A stretch of 64,000 nt of DNA from the NCBI RefSeq assembly GCF_018829635.1, contig NZ_JAHKKG010000024.1:1-64000 (forward strand). Direction: 5' to 3'. The DNA is from Paractinoplanes bogorensis. GTDB lineage: Bacteria; Actinomycetota; Actinomycetes; Mycobacteriales; Micromonosporaceae. Below, in pieces: positions 45,865-53,945 of this stretch. The stretch's first letter is position 1. Each line of letters opens with the position of its first letter. The position numbers and the translations under genes were made by a program. The notes under the pieces are model-generated. The model worked only from the letters and a program-made list of their open reading frames with translations. It had not been told where the DNA came from and ran no database searches.

Positions 45865-46659
45865 ATGCCCGGTTACGCCGACGATCTCGCGCTTGCCCAT
45901 CTGCTCGCCGACACCGCCGACTCGATCTCGATGAGCCGGTTCCGGGCCCTCGACCTGCGGGTCGAGAGCAAACCCGACCTGACCCCGGTCTCCGACGCCG
46001 ACACTGCGGTCGAGCAGGCGATCCGTTCGACGCTGGCTCGGGCGCGGCCGCGCGACGGCGTGCTCGGCGAGGAGTTCGGGCTGACCCACGCCGCGGCCGG
46101 GCCGGGCAGCCGCCGCTGGGTGATCGACCCGATCGACGGCACCAAGAACTTCGTGCGCGGCGTGCCGATCTGGGGCACGCTGATCGCGCTGCTCGAGGGC
46201 GACACCCCGGTCGCGGGCCTGGTCAGCGCCCCCGCCCTGGGCCGCCGGTGGTGGGGCGCGCGGGGCCACGGGGCGTACGCGGGAAAGCATCAGCACGCCG
46301 CCACGCGGATCAAGGTCTCCGGCGTCGGCCGGGTCTCGGACGCCAGCGTCTGTTACGCCAGCCTCGACGGCTGGCAGCAGATCGGGCGGCTGCACAAGAT
46401 CGTGGATCTGAGCCTGGCCGCGTGGCGCAGCCGGGCCTACGGCGACTTCTACGGCTACATGCTGCTGGCCGAGGGCGCCCTCGACGCGATGGTCGAGCCG
46501 GAGCTGTCGCTGTGGGACGTGGCGGCGCTGATCCCGATCGTCCAGGAGGCCGGCGGCACGATCACCGACCTGTCCGGGCGCCCGGCCGCCGACAAGTCCT
46601 CAGTGATCGCCACCAATGGGCTGCTGCACGAAACGGTGCTCACCGCGCTGACTCGGTAA
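45865..46659 (+). CDS. hisN: Histidinol-phosphatase of the inositol monophosphatase family
   Basis: This 264-residue metal-dependent phosphatase has the IMPase motifs GEEFG, DPIDGTKNFVRG and ELSLWDVAAL. The sequence is of the HisN type found beside aroA and rsgA in actinobacteria, where it completes histidine synthesis. TAGCGT overlaps the rsgA stop region and lies six bases before the ATG, suggesting a separate leaderless transcript in addition to any read-through. Confidence 0.9.
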   Translation: MPGYADDLALAHLLADTADSISMSRFRALDLRVESKPDLTPVSDADTAVEQAIRSTLARARPRDGVLGEEFGLTHAAAGPGSRRWVIDPIDGTKNFVRGVPIWGTLIALLEGDTPVAGLVSAPALGRRWWGARGHGAYAGKHQHAATRIKVSGVGRVSDASVCYASLDGWQQIGRLHKIVDLSLAAWRSRAYGDFYGYMLLAEGALDAMVEPELSLWDVAALIPIVQEAGGTITDLSGRPAADKSSVIATNGLLHETVLTALTR

Positions 46660-46719
46660 ACGGACAAAAAGCCCAGAAGTCATAGCGCTGAGTAAGCGGA
46701 CAAACACCCCACGACGACA

Positions 46720-47670
46720 GTGTCCCCCGAACCGCTGATGCCCGGGCTGGGCTGGTCTATCGTGCGTCAGGTGGTGTCCTCGGGTTGGTGCTTCCTCGCC
46801 GCCATGATTCTGGCGTACGGGGTGGCAAACCTGTTGCAGTCGGCGGCCGCAGCCCGCACGACGGTCCACCACACCTTCGACCCGAGCCTGCTCGTGCGGC
46901 TGGCCGGCCAGCGGACCTACCTGCTCGGCCTGGGCTGCCAGGTGCTCGGCTTCGTGCTCGCCTTCCTCGCCCGCGGCGATCTGCCGCTGTTCCTGGTGCA
47001 GGCCAGCGTGGCCGCCGGACTGGGCGTGACGGCCGTGCTCGGCGTCGTCTTCCTCAAGTGGTCGCTGCCCGCGGCCGAGGTCGTGCTGCTGGTTCTGCTC
47101 ATGGTGGGCATCGCCGCGCTGGTCAAGTCGGCCCAGCCGGCTCCGGCCCGCCCGCTCGGCGCCGCCGCCATCATCGGTCTGACCCTGGCGCTCCTGGTCA
47201 TCGGTGGTCTGGGTTATTTCGCCGTACGCCTCCAGGGCGCCCTCGGTTCGGTAGTGCTCGGCTCGCTGGCCGGGGTCGGCTTCTCGGCCGCCGCCATCGC
47301 CGCCCGCCCACTGGCCAACGAGCACTCGGCCGTCGGCTTCTTCGCCAACCCGCTGCTCTACCTGCTGGTCGTGCACTCGCTGGTGGGCCAGTTGCTGCTG
47401 GGCCTGGCGATGCAGCGCGGCTCGACCACGGCCGCGGTGGCGGCGATGGACGCGGCCGGCGCGGTCCCCGCGGCGATCGTCGGCCTGCTTCTGCTCGGCG
47501 ACCGCATCGAGCCGGGCAAGGAGTGGCTGGCCGGGCTCGGGTTCGTGGTCACGCTGGCCGCGGTGATCGCCCTGACCCGTTATGCCGAGCCGCAGCACCA
47601 CGCCGCCCCGGCGCCGCCCGAGCGCCGTCGCGAGCCCGCGCCGCTGCGCACCCCCTCGCCCAGTCGCTGA
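46720..47670 (+). CDS. EamA-like multi-pass membrane protein
   Basis: This 316-residue protein has about nine or ten hydrophobic helices and the two-fold helical repeat of DMT-superfamily proteins; the last pair (GAVPAAIVGLLLLGDRIEPG) looks like the EamA C-terminal region. The tail is Pro- and Arg-rich and cytosolic. GTG at 46720 is taken as the start; ATG at 46738 is an alternative. The substrate is unknown. Confidence 0.72.
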   Translation: MSPEPLMPGLGWSIVRQVVSSGWCFLAAMILAYGVANLLQSAAAARTTVHHTFDPSLLVRLAGQRTYLLGLGCQVLGFVLAFLARGDLPLFLVQASVAAGLGVTAVLGVVFLKWSLPAAEVVLLVLLMVGIAALVKSAQPAPARPLGAAAIIGLTLALLVIGGLGYFAVRLQGALGSVVLGSLAGVGFSAAAIAARPLANEHSAVGFFANPLLYLLVVHSLVGQLLLGLAMQRGSTTAAVAAMDAAGAVPAAIVGLLLLGDRIEPGKEWLAGLGFVVTLAAVIALTRYAEPQHHAAPAPPERRREPAPLRTPSPSR

Positions 47671-47684
47671 GCCGCCGCGCGAGA

Positions 47685-47700
47685 GGAACTCCGGAGTTCC
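47685..47700. promoter_or_regulatory. Perfect 16-bp palindrome after the EamA-like gene
   Basis: GGAACTCCGGAGTTCC is a perfect palindrome 14 bases past the stop. A second inverted pair (AAGCT...AGCTT) follows at once. They may form a terminator or an operator for the STAS-ATPase gene that starts at 47871. Confidence 0.5.
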
Positions 47701-47870
47701 GAAAAGCTTGAGCATTTCTGGAGCTTCACGGGGCATGAGACATGCGACCCCGGGTAATTGCTGACCATGCCGCTGGCGGATGTTATGTCCCGATAAATTC
47801 CGTGAGACTCGCGTCGGAAGGCGGTCCGAGGTCCCCCAGGCACGCGGGAAATGCGAAAAGGGGACACGTT

Positions 47871-48632
47871 ATGCACAATGGAGCGATCATGGCGAGCGAG
47901 GTGCGACACCTGGTCGATCGCGGGTCGGAGTACCCCCTGGTGCGGTTGACCGGGGCGTTGGACGCCGGCACCGCGCAGGCGATGCGCGCCGCCCTGCTGG
48001 ATGTGCTCGCCGAGCAGCCCGAGGCCGTTCTGGTCGACGCCAGCGAGCTGATCCTGCCCGCGCCCGACGCCGTGAGCGTGCTGCGTGATGTGCGTCAGGA
48101 GACGGCCGACTGGCCCGCCGCCCACCTCGCCCTGTGCGACACCCGGGGCGCCGCGGCCTGGCCCGGGATCGGCTGGCCGGTCTGGCCCGGTCCGCGTGAG
48201 GCCCTGGCCGACCTGGGCCGTCCCGACCCCGACCACCGGCTCCACCTGGCCCTGGAACCCGCGCTGGGCGCCGCCCGCCGGGCCCGCGAGCTGATCACCG
48301 AGGCGTGCGCGCGCTGGGACCGGCCCGAGCTGGCCGGCCCGGCCTGCATCGTCGTCACCGAACTGGTCAACAACGTCGTGGTCCACGCCCGCACGCCGAT
48401 GGTCGTGCTCGTCGCGACGCACGGCAGCGGGCTCAGCGTGGCCGTACGCGACCACTCGGGCATCGTGCCGACGTTCACCGGCGGACCGGTTCCGCCCACG
48501 GCGTACGGGGGCCGGGGCATGCTGCTGATCGATTCGGTGGCCGAGCGCTGGGGCAACCTGCGGCTGGGCGAGGGCAAGGTCGTCTGGGCGCTGCTGCCGG
48601 ACTCCGAAGACCCGGAATCGGCAAGCATGTAA
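47871..48632 (+). CDS. STAS-like domain fused to an RsbW-like ATPase
   Basis: This 253-residue protein joins two halves of a partner-switching system. Residues 18-100 resemble a STAS domain (VRLTGALDAGTAQAMRAALL ... EAVLVDASELIL). Residues about 130-250 are a GHKL ATPase of the anti-sigma kinase type with VTELVNNVVVHA (N box), VRDHSG and GGRGMLLID. The usual phosphorylatable Ser/Thr of a STAS protein is not obvious. ATG at 47871 follows AAGGGGA. It may be a regulator that carries its own antagonist-like domain. Confidence 0.78.
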   Translation: MHNGAIMASEVRHLVDRGSEYPLVRLTGALDAGTAQAMRAALLDVLAEQPEAVLVDASELILPAPDAVSVLRDVRQETADWPAAHLALCDTRGAAAWPGIGWPVWPGPREALADLGRPDPDHRLHLALEPALGAARRARELITEACARWDRPELAGPACIVVTELVNNVVVHARTPMVVLVATHGSGLSVAVRDHSGIVPTFTGGPVPPTAYGGRGMLLIDSVAERWGNLRLGEGKVVWALLPDSEDPESASM

Positions 48633-48659
48633 GACCCCTTCCGCGGGTAGATTGCGCTC

Positions 48660-49205
48660 ATGCGAGACAACGACTATCCCGCCGAGGTGTCCGACCCGGA
48701 AGCATCCGGTCTGCCCGACACCGCGGATGACGATTCGACCGCGTACGACCAGGTGGAGAGCTCGCGCTGGGCCGACGGTCCCGATCCGGCGGCGCTGGCC
48801 GGGGTCGGACCGGGCGGGTCCAACCGCTTCGGCGACACCGCCGAGGAAGCGCGCGAGGGCGAGTCCCTCGACCGCCGTCTGCGGCAGGAGGAGCCCGACG
48901 TCGGCTCGGACGACTCCGACGACACCGACGACGAGACGGTCGGCAACTCGGAACAGCGCAACTTCGACGCCGACGTGTGGGGTGCGAGCCCGACCTCCGA
49001 CCCCGACTCGCAGGTCTCGCTCTATGACGACGGCCAGCTCGACGACGACGACCCCCAGACCGTGGGCCGCCTGGTCGCGCCGGACGAGGGTTACGGCTTC
49101 GACGACGAGGCCGACAGCGTGGCCTACGACGCGGGTGCGGCCGGCGGCGGCGCGAGCGCCGAAGAGCTGGCCATGCACGAGACCAACGCCCCGCGCTACG
49201 AGTAG
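48660..49205 (+). CDS. DUF5709 family acidic protein
   Basis: This 181-residue, very acidic, probably disordered protein ends with the DUF5709 signature (GRLVAPDEGYGFDDEADSVA, then GGGASAEELAMH). The function is unknown; such proteins are common in actinobacteria. TAGATT six bases before the ATG fits a leaderless transcript. Its end nearly meets the convergent response regulator gene. Confidence 0.85.
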   Translation: MRDNDYPAEVSDPEASGLPDTADDDSTAYDQVESSRWADGPDPAALAGVGPGGSNRFGDTAEEAREGESLDRRLRQEEPDVGSDDSDDTDDETVGNSEQRNFDADVWGASPTSDPDSQVSLYDDGQLDDDDPQTVGRLVAPDEGYGFDDEADSVAYDAGAAGGGASAEELAMHETNAPRYE

Positions 49206-49206
49206 G

Positions 49207-49860
49207 TCAGTCGAGCCCGTTCTCCAGGGCGTATCTCGTCAACTCCACGCGGTTGTGCAGCTGGAGCTTGCCGAGCGTGTTCTGAACGTGATTCTGCACC
49301 GTGCGGTGGCTCAGCACGAGCCGCTCGGCGATCTGGCGGTACGACAGCCCCTTCGCCACCAGGCGCAGCACCTCGGTCTCGCGTTCGGTGAGCTTCGGCG
49401 CCGCATCGTCCGGGCCGGCCGGGGGCGCGGTGGCCAGCCTGCGGAACTCGCCCAGCACCAGCCCGGCCAGACCCGGCGTGAAGACGGTGTCGCCCGCGGC
49501 GGTGCGGCTCACCGCGTCGAGGAACTCGGCCTGGGCGGCCGACTTGAGCAGGTAGCCGGTGGCGCCGGCCTTCATGGCGTCGAGCACGTCCTGCTGCTCG
49601 CCGCTGGCCGAGAGCATCAGGACGCGTACGCCCGGAACCTCGGTCTGCAGGCCGTGAATGACCTCGACCCCGGACACATCGGGGAGCTGGAGGTCGAGGA
49701 TCACGACGTCGGGCCGGGCCGCGGCCGCGATGCGCACCGCCTGCCGGCCCTCGCCGCTGGTCGCGACCACGTCGTAGCCGGCGGCGGACAGGTCGCGGCT
49801 GACGCCCTCGCGCCACATCGGGTGGTCGTCGACCACCATCACCCGGATCGCTGTGGTCAT
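49207..49860 (-). CDS. NarL/LuxR-type response regulator
   Basis: This 217-residue regulator has a receiver domain with Asp56 (VVILDLQLPDVSG), VVDDHP and Lys in YLLKSA, and a C-terminal LuxR helix-turn-helix (LTERETEVLRLVAKGLSYRQ, then SHRTVQNHVQNTLGKL). The ATG at 49860 lies five bases after the kinase stop, so the pair is one operon. The pairing with a DUF5931 kinase resembles MacRS of Streptomyces. Confidence 0.92.
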   Translation of the reverse strand: MTTAIRVMVVDDHPMWREGVSRDLSAAGYDVVATSGEGRQAVRIAAAARPDVVILDLQLPDVSGVEVIHGLQTEVPGVRVLMLSASGEQQDVLDAMKAGATGYLLKSAAQAEFLDAVSRTAAGDTVFTPGLAGLVLGEFRRLATAPPAGPDDAAPKLTERETEVLRLVAKGLSYRQIAERLVLSHRTVQNHVQNTLGKLQLHNRVELTRYALENGLD

Positions 49861-49865
49861 GCCCG

Positions 49866-50999
49866 TCACGATATCGGGGTCCGGGGCAGCGTCATCTCGA
49901 CCTCGGTGCCCTCGCCGGGCTCGGAGACGATCCGCACCCGGCCGCCCAGGTCGGTCAGCCGCCCGCGGATCGACTGGGCGACGCCGAGCCGGCCCTGCGC
50001 CTCGGCCTGGGCCAGCCGGTCGGGGGCGATGCCACAACCGTCGTCGCGGACGGTCACCACCACCTCGCCCGGCTCGTCCTCCACGAACAGGTAGACCTTG
50101 GTGCCCGGGTCGCAGTGCCGCGCCACGTTGTCGAGGGCTGCGGTCACGGCGGCCAGCAGCTCGCGGGCAGCGTGGGCGGGGAGAAGCACCGGGTCGGCCG
50201 GACCTGAGACGGTGACCTCGGGTGATGCGTACGGGGAAAGCATGGCCATGAAGTCGAGATCGTCACCGGCGATGACCGGTTGTTGCCGTCCCGCCACCAG
50301 GGTGCGCAGCGCCGCCTCCTGCTCACCGGCCAGCCGGGCCAACTCGCCCGCTTCCCCGTCGAGACCGGCCCCGCGCCGCTTCACCAGCGCCAGCACCTGC
50401 AGCACGGAGTCGTGGATGTCGCGGGCCAGCCGTTCCCGCTCGCGGGTGGCCGCCTCGAGCTCGATCGCGCGTTCCAGCCGCTCCTGCGCGACCTCGGCGA
50501 TCCGCACCAGATAGCCGACCGCGATGGCGGCCAGCAGCATCAGCACCGTGCCGGTCCAGGCGGCCTGGTCCCAGTGCGCGCGGACGATCAGGTCGACCGC
50601 ACCCATGGCCAGCGCGGCCGTGATGCCCGCCCGCCGGCCGCCACCGACCGCCCAGCACAGCACCGGCGAGACGTGCCAGGCGACGGTCAGGGTGGGCGTG
50701 CCCGCGGCGAGCTCGTTCTCACCGACGACGAACAGGCTCGAGGTGAGGGCGGCCATGGTGACGAGCTGGTCGGCCACCAGCAGCGGCAGCCGGCGACGGT
50801 TCGGGTCGGCGTAGCCGTACGTGGTGAGCACCGTCCACGCCGCCATCGCGGCCAGCACCGGCCACGCCCACACCGGTCGCGCGTAGTCGCCGGCGTTCGC
50901 GATCACCAGGCCGGACGCGTAGGCCAGGGCGGCGATGCGATAGACCGCGATCGCCCGCCACAGCGGTGCCTCGAGGCCGCTGTTCCGCACGGGGAGCAT
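49866..50999 (-). CDS. Sensor histidine kinase, DUF5931/MacS-like
   Basis: This 377-residue kinase has a membrane domain of about five helices (PLWRAIAVYRIAALAYASGL ... AVGYLVRI) of DUF5931 type, a coiled linker, the HisKA_3 phospho-acceptor His196 (ARDIHDSVLQVL) and an HATPase end (AALDNVARHC, DDGCGI). ATG at 50999 was chosen because GGGAGGG lies eight bases upstream; ATG codons at 51032 and 51017 are also in frame. It starts only 22 bases from the divergent ATPase gene. Confidence 0.9.
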   Translation of the reverse strand: MLPVRNSGLEAPLWRAIAVYRIAALAYASGLVIANAGDYARPVWAWPVLAAMAAWTVLTTYGYADPNRRRLPLLVADQLVTMAALTSSLFVVGENELAAGTPTLTVAWHVSPVLCWAVGGGRRAGITAALAMGAVDLIVRAHWDQAAWTGTVLMLLAAIAVGYLVRIAEVAQERLERAIELEAATRERERLARDIHDSVLQVLALVKRRGAGLDGEAGELARLAGEQEAALRTLVAGRQQPVIAGDDLDFMAMLSPYASPEVTVSGPADPVLLPAHAARELLAAVTAALDNVARHCDPGTKVYLFVEDEPGEVVVTVRDDGCGIAPDRLAQAEAQGRLGVAQSIRGRLTDLGGRVRIVSEPGEGTEVEMTLPRTPIS

Positions 51000-51020
51000 G
51001 CGCCGACCCTCCCACATGAG

Positions 51021-51482
51021 ATGCGCCACCATCGGCCCGCCCTGCGGGAAGATCAGGCGTGGCCTACCGTCGGAGGCATCGGCACCGACGTTCTGCTCTC
51101 CCAGACCTTCGACCGCGACGCCATCACGACGCTGCGGCACTCCGTCACGTCCTGCGCCGGGGCGGCCGGACTGAGCGGTGACCGGCTGGCCGATTTCGTA
51201 GTGGCGGTCAACGAGTTGCTCACCAACGCGGTGCGGCACGGCGGGGGTCTCGGCCGCGTCGTCATGTGGGCGGCCGAGGGCGCCGTGGTGTGCGAAGTCA
51301 GCGATTCCGGGGCCGGGCTGACCGCGACACGGCCGGAGCCGGCGACCCGCCCGGCGGCCGATCAACCCGGCGGCTGGGGACTGTGGCTGGCCGAGGAACT
51401 GACCGATACTTTCGAGCTCATCACCGGCGATGCGGGCACCACGGTTCGGGTGTCCAGCCGGTCTTCTTTAAGCAACCCTTAA
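51021..51482 (+). CDS. RsbW-like ATP-binding protein, start uncertain
   Basis: This protein is up to 153 residues long and has a GHKL ATPase fold of the anti-sigma kinase type: VVAVNELLTNAVRHGGG (N box), VSDSGAGL and GGWGLWLAEELTD. Homology begins near residue 22 (TDVLLSQTFDRDAI). The only standard start before it is ATG at 51021, with no ribosome binding site and within 22 bases of the divergent kinase start. The true start may be a rarer codon after GGAGG near 51072-51076. The target sigma factor is unknown. Confidence 0.75.
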   Translation: MRHHRPALREDQAWPTVGGIGTDVLLSQTFDRDAITTLRHSVTSCAGAAGLSGDRLADFVVAVNELLTNAVRHGGGLGRVVMWAAEGAVVCEVSDSGAGLTATRPEPATRPAADQPGGWGLWLAEELTDTFELITGDAGTTVRVSSRSSLSNP

Positions 51483-51557
51483 CTCTGCCGCTCCGATCTT
51501 GCGAGAACATCTCACCTCTCCCAAAGTCGTGCCTGCTGTTACCTGAGGGGGCAAAGG

Positions 51558-52529
51558 GTGGGCGAGGCGCGGCACCGTACCGGCACGTCGTCGTGGAGGA
51601 TCCGGCCGCGTGCTCTGGTCGCGCTGGGCGCGGCGAGCGCCGGCCTCGCGGCGGCCGTCATCTTCACCGGTGGAGGCGGCGTCGCGGTCGCGTCCGAGCA
51701 CCGGCCGATCTTCGCCGACGACTTCGGCGGACGGCGGGGAGCCGCGGTCGACCTGGACAAGTGGCGGCTCGACGGCGACAACCGCAACGGACGGCTGGAC
51801 GGTGACGGCCGCCTGGCCGTGGACCGGCTGATCATCACGAAGCAGGCGTTCGCGGAGCCGTACGGGCGCGCGGAGGCGCGGATCAAGGTGCGCCGCGCGG
51901 CCGGGCCGTGGCGGGCCTTCGGCGTGGTCGACAAGTACGGCCGGGTGTTGCGCGGCAACGTGGAGACCCTGAACCGGCGGGCCGATCCGACGTCCGGGCG
52001 GTCCTTCCACACGTACGTGATCGACTGGTCGCCGGAGTCGGTGATCTGGTCGGTCGACGGGCGGCCGAGCCTCAAGCTGACGCCGGACGAGCCGGGGCTG
52101 CCGATCGCGCTGGTGCTCAACCTGGCGACCGACGGGCGGCGGCCGGCTTCCATGCTGGTCGACTTCGTGCGGGTGACGGCCGGGTCGAAGCCGATGCCCG
52201 TGCCCACCGACCCGTCCGTCGAGCCCACGGAGACCGCTTCGGCCCCGCCGCCGACGACGGCCCCCACATCCGAGCCGCCAGCCACCACTGCGCCCCCGGC
52301 TACTACTGCGCCGCCGGCCACCACCACTCCGCCCAAGCCGCCCACGAAGGCGCCCACCAGCGCGCCGCCGAAGCCCAAGCCGGCAGCCAAGCCGTGGAAG
52401 GCGTTCACCGCGTACAAGGCGGGCGATCTGGTGACCTACGGAGGCGCGACCTACCGGGTCAAGGAGGCGCACACGGCGCTGCCCGGTTGGGAGCCGTCCG
52501 CCCTGCCCAATCTCTTCGAAAAGTTGTAA
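51558..52529 (+). CDS. Secreted GH16-fold protein lacking catalytic residues, with CBM5/12
   Basis: This 323-residue secreted or anchored protein has an N-terminal signal/anchor (residues 18-46), a GH16-like jelly-roll (about 50-213), a long TTAPP-type linker and a C-terminal CBM5/12 chitin-binding module (AFTAYKAGDLVTYGGATYRV). By alignment with the neighbouring GH16 enzyme, the catalytic GEIDIMEN is replaced by GNVETLNR, so both catalytic Glu are lost. It is probably a carbohydrate-binding pseudoenzyme. GTG at 51558 lies just after a GGGGGC stretch. Confidence 0.82.
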   Translation: MGEARHRTGTSSWRIRPRALVALGAASAGLAAAVIFTGGGGVAVASEHRPIFADDFGGRRGAAVDLDKWRLDGDNRNGRLDGDGRLAVDRLIITKQAFAEPYGRAEARIKVRRAAGPWRAFGVVDKYGRVLRGNVETLNRRADPTSGRSFHTYVIDWSPESVIWSVDGRPSLKLTPDEPGLPIALVLNLATDGRRPASMLVDFVRVTAGSKPMPVPTDPSVEPTETASAPPPTTAPTSEPPATTAPPATTAPPATTTPPKPPTKAPTSAPPKPKPAAKPWKAFTAYKAGDLVTYGGATYRVKEAHTALPGWEPSALPNLFEKL

Positions 52530-52566
52530 GAAAAGGCGTTATCCGGGGTTCCGGGAACGGTCTCCA

Positions 52567-52594
52567 TTGACTGCACGACGTCAATCTATAAAGA
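52567..52594 (+). promoter_or_regulatory. Putative promoter and operator of the GH16 gene
   Basis: TTGACT and TAAAGA are separated by 16 bases, 42 bases before the GH16 ATG. TTGAC at the -35 is also half of an inverted repeat with GTCAA (52580-52584), which could be a repressor site. No DasR or CebR consensus is visible. Confidence 0.5.
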
Positions 52595-52635
52595 CTGTTT
52601 CCGATACGCACCTCTTCCCCCGGAGGCATCCCCCC

Positions 52636-53874
52636 ATGCGTAAGGCAAGGGTTCTTCTCGCCGCGGCCGTGATCGCGACGACACTCACGGGCGGCCTCTT
52701 CGCCGCCTCCCGCAACGACACCGCCGAGGCCGCGGTCGGAGGAGTCACCTTCTCCGACGAGTTCAACGGCGCCGCCGGCCCGATCGACGGCAGCAAGTGG
52801 AAGTTCGACATCGGCGGCAGTGGCTGGGGCAACAACGAGCAGCAGTACTACACCAACTCGCAGAGCAACGTCCGGGTCAACGGCGCGGGCCAGCTCGAGA
52901 TCACCGCCCGGCGCGAGAACCCGGCCGGCTACCAGTGCCACTACGGCTCGTGCCAGTACACGTCGGGTCGCATCCTGACCGCGGACAAGTTCTCGCAGAC
53001 GTACGGCAAGTTCGAGGCCCGCATCAAGATCCCCAAGGGTCAGGGCATCTGGCCGGCGTTCTGGATGCTGGGCGGCAACAACTGGCCGCAGACCGGCGAG
53101 ATCGACATCATGGAGAACGTCGGTAAGGAGCCGAACACCCTGTACGGCACGGTGCACGGCCCGGGCTACTCCGGCGGCGCGAGCATCGGCGGCAACCGGG
53201 TCAACGGCGCGCCGCTCGGCAACGACTTCCACAACTACGGCGTGGAGTGGTCGCCCAACCTGATCCGCTGGTTCCTCGACGGCTCGGAGTACTTCCGGGT
53301 CACCCCGTCGAACCTGCCCGGCAACTGGGTCTTCGACCACAACTTCTTCATGATCCTGAACGTGGCCGTCGGCGGTTACTGGCCCGGCTACCCGGACGGC
53401 AGCACGCAGATGCCGCAGACCATGCTGGTCGACTGGGTGCGGGTCAACGCCTGGAACAACGACGGTGGCACCACCCCGCCGCCCTCGACCGGCGGCACGA
53501 TGCTGAAGAGCAACTTCAGCGGCCGGTGCATCGACATCCCGAACGGCAACGCGTCCGACGGCGTCCGGATCCAGATGTGGGACTGCAACGGTTCCGGGGC
53601 CCAGAAGTGGACGTTCAACTCCAACGGCACGCTGACCGCGCTGGGCAAGTGCTTCGACCCGGCCGGTGGCGCGCTCGGTAACGGCACGCCGATCCAGCTG
53701 GTCACCTGCAACGGCAACCCGGTGCAGCGCTGGACCCTCTCGGGTCAGGGCGACCTGGTGAACATCTCGGCCAACCGCTGCGTGGACATCAAGGACTGGA
53801 ACGGCGGCAACGGCGCGCAGCTCCAGCTCTGGGACTGCGCCGGCACGAGCAACCAGAAGTGGACCAAGGCCTAG
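52636..53874 (+). CDS. Secreted GH16 endo-beta-1,3-glucanase with ricin-type CBM13
   Basis: This 412-residue exported enzyme has a signal peptide (about 1-33), a GH16 domain with the catalytic GEIDIMEN (Glu155, Asp157, Glu160), IWPAFWMLGGN and the strand end ILNVAVGGYWPG, then a short linker and a CBM13 ricin-lectin domain (about 290-412, with QMWDCNG and QLWDCAG QxW repeats). It should cleave laminarin-like beta-1,3-glucan. The ATG follows GGAGG. The pseudoenzyme is directly upstream and a chitosanase follows in the opposite direction. Confidence 0.93.
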   Translation: MRKARVLLAAAVIATTLTGGLFAASRNDTAEAAVGGVTFSDEFNGAAGPIDGSKWKFDIGGSGWGNNEQQYYTNSQSNVRVNGAGQLEITARRENPAGYQCHYGSCQYTSGRILTADKFSQTYGKFEARIKIPKGQGIWPAFWMLGGNNWPQTGEIDIMENVGKEPNTLYGTVHGPGYSGGASIGGNRVNGAPLGNDFHNYGVEWSPNLIRWFLDGSEYFRVTPSNLPGNWVFDHNFFMILNVAVGGYWPGYPDGSTQMPQTMLVDWVRVNAWNNDGGTTPPPSTGGTMLKSNFSGRCIDIPNGNASDGVRIQMWDCNGSGAQKWTFNSNGTLTALGKCFDPAGGALGNGTPIQLVTCNGNPVQRWTLSGQGDLVNISANRCVDIKDWNGGNGAQLQLWDCAGTSNQKWTKA

Positions 53875-53883
53875 CCTGCATTA

Positions 53884-53945
53884 CCGCGCTGCTCACCTGA
53901 CTATGCGATACGGGTCTCCGTAGACCTGCCAGGTGAGCGGCGCGG
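53884..53945. terminator. Inverted repeat between convergent GH16 and chitosanase genes
   Basis: CCGCGCTGCTCACCTG (53884-53899) pairs with 53930-53945 with one mismatch across a 30-base loop that contains a smaller hairpin. It overlaps the chitosanase 3' end and probably stops transcription from both sides. Confidence 0.6.
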
